The notes below the pieces were generated by a model that was not told the origin of the DNA, did not search any database, and worked only from the letters and a program-made list of their open reading frames with translations. From Anaerolineae bacterium (GTDB lineage Bacteria; Chloroflexota; Anaerolineae; Promineifilales; Promineifilaceae), in assembly GCA_020848035.1 (NCBI GenBank), contig JADLAX010000026.1, forward strand, positions 1-64,000: a DNA stretch of 64,000 nucleotides, read 5' to 3'. Positions within the stretch are counted from its first letter, which is position 1, and each line of letters begins with the position of its first letter. Made by a program: the position numbers and the translations under genes. This document shows positions 60,278-64,000 of the stretch, piece after piece.

Positions 60278-60745
60278 CTACCCCACCAACTGCTGCTTGT
60301 ACGCTTTCACCGTAGCATCCTGCTCACCCAACAAGGCAAACAAGCCCTGCATCACTGGTCGAGCACGGCCACTTCGACCTTGCTCAGTGCCAGCGTTTCC
60401 ACCCCCATTCATCTCCATCAACAACCCATACATCGCCCCGGCGTACTCCCGCCTCTGGATCATTTTGGCAATATTGACGTTGGGGCCGGTTAAACGGCCG
60501 TCTCCCACATCCACCAAAAATTGGGCCAACGGCCGTAACTGGTCCGCCTCGCCGGTGTCGCTGGTGGGGAGGTGGGCACGGCCGTTTGCGGTTTCGGCTG
60601 CACAGGTGCAGCGTTGGGCATCTGGGCCAGCACCCGCTGCAAAAATTGGCGCACGTTTGGCTCTGGCTGCGCCCCGACAAACTCAGCGACGACACGGCCG
60701 TTGACAAACGCCTTCACCGCCGGAATGCCGCGCACGTGAACATCG
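60278..60745 (-). pseudogene. Remnant of a thioredoxin-like/TPR co-chaperone (YbbN/CnoX type)
   Basis: On the minus strand, [22 protein letters not shown] is the cis-Pro end of a thioredoxin fold, followed by a linker and then, in another frame, [18 protein letters not shown] and a helical tail to the stop at 60278. The N-terminal part with the CxxC site is missing and there is a frameshift near 60570. Directly upstream is a PadR fragment in place of the lost half. The order thioredoxin fold plus helical C-terminus suggests a YbbN/CnoX relative; certainty is limited by the decay. Confidence 0.55.
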
Positions 60746-60880
60746 CTATTTCTCCTTGCGGGCCGCCGCAGCGGTCAGTACCTGCCAACCAAACGCCGTC
60801 AGGCCACAATAGCGCCGCCGTTCATCATCCAATTCCGGGTCGGGTCGCTCATTGGTCTCTTCAATGAGCCGGGCCTCCAT
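60746..60880 (-). pseudogene. Fragment of a PadR-family regulator
   Basis: The minus-strand frame encodes RLIEETNERPDPELDDERR, then [20 protein letters not shown] and a stop, matching the wing and C-terminal part of the PadR protein at 43931-44317 (ERPDPELDDERRRY is identical in both). The helix-turn-helix portion is absent and the fragment abuts the thioredoxin-like remnant, so this is a recombination scar. Confidence 0.7.
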
Positions 60881-60985
60881 GTGAAAATCATCACCTGGTA
60901 TAAACGTACCGGAAGGATTAAAATTGACCATCCTGGGCTAAGACTCTGCCCTATACAACAAAAACGCACCAAAGAGGACCATTTA

Positions 60986-61600
60986 ATGAATTTCTCGCGA
61001 CTGCTGACACTGGTTTTTGTGGTTGGGGTTTGGGCTACGGCCGTTTTTGTTGCCTACGATCTGTTTTGGGGACCAGGCCGCATCGACCTGGCGGGCAAGA
61101 GCCTGGCCGACATCATCAACAGCGGCCTGATCGTACCGCTGCTGGCGATCGCGCTTGCCCTGATTTTTGCCGTGTTCGGCATGATCCCTTTCGTGCGGCA
61201 GGCGCTGCCGGATGAGATCAAAGGGGGCGTGGTAGCCACCGCCACCATCGTGGAGCTTTGGGATACGGGGGTCACCTGGAACAAAAATCCGCAGGTTGGT
61301 TTATTGCTGGAGGTTTACCCCACAGACGGCGCACCGTTCCAGGCCAGGACCAAACAGGTGATTTCGCGGCTAGACGTGGGCCATATCGGGCCAGGTGGGC
61401 AGGTTGAAGTGAAATACGACCCGCAAAAGCCCCAGCGTCTTAAAATTCTCCAGTTCGGCGGGAACGTTCCTGGAGCACACTCGCCCGCGAGAAACCAGAG
61501 CGCCGCCCGCCTCACCGAGCTAAGCGAGCTTTTGGCCCAGGGGCTGATCACCGAGGACGAATTCAACCAGAAACGGCAAGAGATTTTGCGCAACTTGTAA
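60986..61600 (+). CDS. Two-span membrane protein with C-terminal SHOCT domain
   Basis: A 204-residue protein with two N-terminal transmembrane segments (about 5-25 and 46-68), a beta-rich soluble part (about 80-160, DUF3592-like) and a C-terminal SHOCT motif (LTELSELLAQGLITEDEFNQKRQEIL). SHOCT segments are short oligomerisation-type modules at protein ends. ATG 60986 is preferred, with AGAGGA upstream; the frame is open from 60881. Function unknown. Confidence 0.75.
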   Translation: MNFSRLLTLVFVVGVWATAVFVAYDLFWGPGRIDLAGKSLADIINSGLIVPLLAIALALIFAVFGMIPFVRQALPDEIKGGVVATATIVELWDTGVTWNKNPQVGLLLEVYPTDGAPFQARTKQVISRLDVGHIGPGGQVEVKYDPQKPQRLKILQFGGNVPGAHSPARNQSAARLTELSELLAQGLITEDEFNQKRQEILRNL

Positions 61601-61658
61601 GAGCAGCGTCTCTACCTGGCAGGCCGATGGCCAGCAAAAGCGAGACCTGCGCTGTTTT

Positions 61659-62087
61659 TTGGAGTACACCTTGGTTCACTACACAATCGGAACTACCCAG
61701 CGACGCGCCTTTAGCATTGGCATTGTCCTATTCATTGCCGCCTTGCATATTTTCAGTATCGAGAGCTATCTACAAGGCGAGTGGCTCATCCGCTACTACA
61801 GCTATTTTTCGGATGTCATGATTCCCATTGCCTTTTATTTCCTGCTGTACGCCAGTGAAGAACGGCTGCCCCTGGTTAAACGATGGGAAGTGAAAGTAGC
61901 CATCACCTTTTTGCTGCCTGCGTTTGCCGAAACCTGCCAGTGGGTAGGAATACCACTCCTTGGATCTACGTTCGATCCGCTTGATTATCTTATGTATGGA
62001 CTAGGCGCAAGCGCAGCTGGAATCCTGGACAGGCAGCTATTTTCACGGTTACTGACGTTCTGGACAGTGAAACCTGCCCAACCCTGA
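61659..62087 (+). CDS. VanZ-like small membrane protein
   Basis: A 142-residue protein with four predicted transmembrane segments and the VanZ-like arrangement of an acidic/aromatic motif before helix 3 (FAETCQWVGIPLLGSTFDPLDYLMYGLGA). VanZ confers low-level teicoplanin resistance in enterococci; most relatives are uncharacterised. The start is not certain: TTG 61659 or TTG 61671 are possible and no ATG is close. It lies about 60 bases after the SHOCT-domain gene. Confidence 0.65.
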   Translation: MEYTLVHYTIGTTQRRAFSIGIVLFIAALHIFSIESYLQGEWLIRYYSYFSDVMIPIAFYFLLYASEERLPLVKRWEVKVAITFLLPAFAETCQWVGIPLLGSTFDPLDYLMYGLGASAAGILDRQLFSRLLTFWTVKPAQP

Positions 62088-62192
62088 CGCCACTGCGGCC
62101 TGGTACCACAGGCAACGTGTTGGGCACCGCTCCCCCTCACCACTCCAAAAAACTATACGGCCGTCCTCATCTGACACGCATTGTTTTGGTTG

Positions 62193-62280
62193 GGAAACGG
62201 CAGTTACTCCCCCGCTCCCCACTCCATTGACGCCAGATCGACCACCCGATGTGCCAGCGGTATGCTGAATTGTCAAGAAA
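62193..62280. repeat. Left copy of an 88-base direct repeat
   Basis: The segment beginning GGAAACGG and ending after CATTGACGCCAGATCG...GCTGAATTGTCAAG is repeated with roughly 80 percent identity at 62978-63066. The last 56 bases (from 62225) are the best conserved. The two copies enclose the P-loop gene at 62361-62921. Confidence 0.75.
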
Positions 62281-62360
62281 CCCCCAAAACTTTATACTCA
62301 CCCAGTCTTTATATTGCCAGGAAGTTGGATCGCTGTGATGGACGAGAAGGAGTTGTTGAC

Positions 62361-62921
62361 GTGAGCGAGTTCGGTTCAGCACCCGGCATTGGCCGTCGTG
62401 TTGTTGTCACGGGAATGGCTGGTGCGGGCAAGAGCACATTTGCCAAACAGCTAGCGGCGAAGACCGGCCTTCCCGTGATTCATCTGGACGTGCACTTCTG
62501 GAAACCGGGCTGGGTGGCGCCATCAGATTCGGAGTGGCGTGAAGTGCAGTCCAGGCTGCTCGCAAGCGATGCGTGGATTGCCGATGGGAATTATCACGAG
62601 ACGCTGGATTTGCGGCTAGAGCGGGCGGATACGGTGGTGTACCTCGACACGCCATGGTGGCTCTGCGCCGCGCGAGCGTTTGTGCGTGGGTTACGTCGGC
62701 CGAAGGGTACCAAGATGCCTGACGGCTGCGAAGAGTCAGGCTGGCGGCGGCTGCGTGACGAATGGTGGTTGATGTGGCGCGTCTGGTTGGGGCGAAGGTC
62801 TGAGCGCGAGCGAGACCTGGCGATGGTGGCGCGGCATGGAAGCCATGTGACGCTGCACATTTTACGTTCCAAACGCGCCGCCCGACAATTTCTTGACAGC
62901 GTCTTAAGCCTACGGCGCTAA
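62361..62921 (+). CDS. P-loop NTPase/adenylate-kinase-like (topology modulation) protein
   Basis: A 186-residue P-loop protein of the adenylate-kinase-like/FlaR group. Walker A is VTGMAGAGKSTFAK, followed by LPVIHLDVHFWKPGW (the characteristic H-L-D-x-x-x-W-x-P-x-W of this group), WIADGNYHETLDLRLERAD and VVYLDTPWWLCAARAFVR. GTG 62361 with GAGAAGGAG upstream is the start; the longer frame from 62181 runs through the flanking repeat and is rejected. Genes of this type are recurrent cargo of mobile cassettes. It is flanked by direct repeats and its stop codon lies inside an attC-like hairpin. Confidence 0.85.
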   Translation: MSEFGSAPGIGRRVVVTGMAGAGKSTFAKQLAAKTGLPVIHLDVHFWKPGWVAPSDSEWREVQSRLLASDAWIADGNYHETLDLRLERADTVVYLDTPWWLCAARAFVRGLRRPKGTKMPDGCEESGWRRLRDEWWLMWRVWLGRRSERERDLAMVARHGSHVTLHILRSKRAARQFLDSVLSLRR

Positions 62922-62946
62922 GCGCGGCTGAAGCAGGCGTTAGAAC
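62890..62946. other. attC-like imperfect hairpin at the 3' end of the P-loop gene
   Basis: Outer arms TTCTTGAC (62890-62897) and GTTAGAA (62939-62945), inner arms TTAAGCC (62904-62910) and GGCTGAA (62926-62932), and a terminal GCGC-TAA-GCGC hairpin (62915-62925) reproduce the box order of integron attC sites; the gene's TAA is inside. The right core GTTAGAA differs from GTTRRRY at its last base and the left core is degenerate. No integrase gene is in the window. Confidence 0.3.
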
Positions 62947-62977
62947 GGCCGTCTCTCGTTGCTTGAAAGGTGATGGT

Positions 62978-63066
62978 GGAAACGGCCGTTCCCCACCAAT
63001 CCCCACCCCATTGACGCCAGATCGCCCACCCGATGTGCCAGCGATAGGCTGAATTGTAAAAAAACA
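62978..63066. repeat. Right copy of the 88-base direct repeat
   Basis: Matches 62193-62280; the best part is CATTGACGCCAGATCG (63009-63024) through GCTGAATTGT and an A-run. It contains one ACGGCCGT where the left copy has ACGGCAGT. Confidence 0.75.
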
Positions 63067-63396
63067 CTCGTGCGCCATACCACACGCCTCTTGGTTTTGG
63101 TTTGAGGGGATGGAGGAACGGCCGTACTCCTACCTGCTCTCGGCCGGGTAGAAATAGAGGGGAAACGGCCGCGCCAGCTTGGCAAATAAAGTCTAGGTCA
63201 AAACAGTTCGCTATCTTTGGAGAGATTGGCAAAATCCTGCCACTGACTGTCCATCCAACTTATTATCCTTGATTGCTAAAATCCTCTTGAGATTTTATAC
63301 TCACTAAAAATACCTGTTTCAAGTTAATCAAGAATACGGCTCCCGAATCAGGAGCTTCCAAATCATTTTGATTAAATCCTCAACAAGGGGTCGTTA
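63067..63396. other. Intergenic region before the truncated gene
   Basis: About 330 bases without a recognised gene. One ACGGCCGT lies at 63118-63125, the last in the window; from about 63240 the sequence becomes AT-rich, marking the change to the foreign-looking gene that follows. Confidence 0.5.
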
Positions 63397-64000
63397 ATGC
63401 CAGAGTATTTTTTTAGCAGATTGCGGAACTATTATCTTGATGTTGCCACTGTTTTGCGAGGTGAAGCAAACGCTGCTTCTATATTTCCAAATCCAACCGA
63501 CATAGGGATGTCACGTGAACGAGTTTATGCAGAATTTCTCAAACAGCATGCACCATCAAGATGCAATGTCTTTTACGGGGGATTTCTATTTGGGGATGAT
63601 GGGTCGGAATCTGCACAGCTTGATATTATTGTCACAACGGATACTACGCCACAATTCAACCTACATAACAGCGGATATGGGAAATCGTTTGCACCAGTTG
63701 AAGGTACTCTTGCCGTTGCATCAGTAAAATCAAGCCTTAATAAGAGTGAACTTGAAGACGCACTCAAAAATATAGCTACAATCCCACCGACATCTCCTCT
63801 TGAAAATCGCATCAACCCTTTAGTCTATATAAAAAATTATGACGATTGGCCATATAAGATAATCTATGCATCAGATGGAATAAGCGCTGAATCTCTTGCA
63901 ATTCATCTACACAACTATTACCAGAAAAATCCAGACATTCCATGGAACCGTCGCCCTAACATTATTCATGTTTCTGGTAAGTATGTGATACTTAGAGCTA
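63397..64000 (+). CDS. DUF6602-like protein, C-terminus cut by window end
   Basis: An open frame of 201 codons from ATG 63397 running off the window. It starts MPEYFFSRLRNYYLDVATVLR, followed by REVYAEFL-like RERVYAEFLKQHAP, SAQLDIIVTTD and FAPVEGTLAVASVKSSLNKSELEDAL. The spacing of Asp (QLDIIV) and Glu/Lys (EGTLAVASVK) is that of a PD-(D/E)xK nuclease core, consistent with the DUF6602 family as I know it. It is AT-rich with no ACGGCCGT copies. Such proteins are often found in defence islands; biochemical activity is not established. Confidence 0.65.
   Translation, partial: MPEYFFSRLRNYYLDVATVLRGEANAASIFPNPTDIGMSRERVYAEFLKQHAPSRCNVFYGGFLFGDDGSESAQLDIIVTTDTTPQFNLHNSGYGKSFAPVEGTLAVASVKSSLNKSELEDALKNIATIPPTSPLENRINPLVYIKNYDDWPYKIIYASDGISAESLAIHLHNYYQKNPDIPWNRRPNIIHVSGKYVILRA

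Larger units (their letters stand above)
183..63125. repeat. Dispersed palindromic octamer ACGGCCGT (about 115 copies)
   Basis: The 8-bp palindrome ACGGCCGT, most often extended to AACGGCCGTT, recurs through the whole window; coordinates mark the first and last copy. A manual tally gives about 115 copies, within genes (often read as Thr-Ala-Val or Asn-Gly-Arg) and between them. Random expectation for this GC content is about two. Near-versions ending in CCGC or beginning with TCGG or GCGG are also common. Copies are absent from about 3310-5990, 32410-35940, 57320-59030 and after 63125. The pattern resembles the HIP1 octamer of cyanobacteria in kind, not in sequence. The role is unknown. Confidence 0.9.

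Overview
This is a GC-rich bacterial chromosome segment with densely packed genes on both strands. The gene content (MoxR/DUF58/PDZ cluster, fused NuoCD, MurJ, giant cyclase-AAA-TPR regulators, two-S1-domain protein, a recA promoter carrying a Gram-positive-type LexA box) fits a filamentous or anaerobic Chloroflexota (Anaerolineae/Ardenticatenia-like). That assignment is inference from gene content and style, not from a marker search. No rRNA, tRNA, CRISPR array, transposase or integrase gene was seen. The most striking property of the DNA is the palindrome ACGGCCGT, which I counted about 115 times by eye, inside and between genes on both strands, where one or two would be expected by chance.

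Layout. 0.4-3.4 kb: MoxR ATPase, DUF58 protein and double-PDZ membrane protein in one operon. 3.6-4.7 kb: a low-GC kelch lipoprotein that looks foreign. 4.8-9.7 kb (minus): miaB, a methyltransferase and a large membrane-anchored beta-propeller protein. 10-20.6 kb: envelope polysaccharide and cell-wall functions: a WecA/TagO-type phosphoglycosyltransferase, a 1492-residue O-antigen-ligase-like/TPR/cyclophilin fusion, phosphoglucomutase, a GT4 glycosyltransferase and, divergently, murJ. 20.9-23 kb: recA with an SOS promoter, then an S1-domain RNA-binding protein. 23-26 kb (minus): ricT, an HD-domain protein and moeA. 26-31 kb (minus): iscX, nuoB, nuoCD, nuoI and an Mrp-type Fe-S scaffold ATPase, linking Fe-S assembly to complex I. 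31.5-35.6 kb: an ATP-grasp-like protein, alpha-glucan phosphorylase, a small membrane protein and an OsmC protein. 35.9-43.2 kb: two small membrane proteins, then lon, a receiver-only response regulator, a PHP/AlbA_2 protein and mogA packed tightly, then rlmI. 43.3-46.2 kb: a PadR-controlled membrane-protein operon with palindromic operator candidates. 46.2-53.5 kb (minus): two tandem paralogous cyclase/AAA/TPR regulators, one with its metal-binding aspartates replaced. 53.8-57.3 kb: smc.

57.4-64 kb is an accessory region: a stand-alone Ser/Thr kinase, a DUF433/DUF5615 toxin-antitoxin pair, a frameshifted XRE antitoxin, remnants of a thioredoxin-like and a PadR gene, small membrane proteins, a P-loop kinase-like gene flanked by direct repeats and ending in an attC-like hairpin, and a DUF6602-type protein cut by the window end. 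Parts of it are AT-richer and lack the ACGGCCGT palindrome, which supports recent acquisition.

Several intergenic gaps contain short tandem repeats with 7-base units, often followed by their inverted copies. Start sites were moved from the longest ORF where a ribosome binding site, family alignment or repeat-derived leader supported it; these choices are stated per gene.
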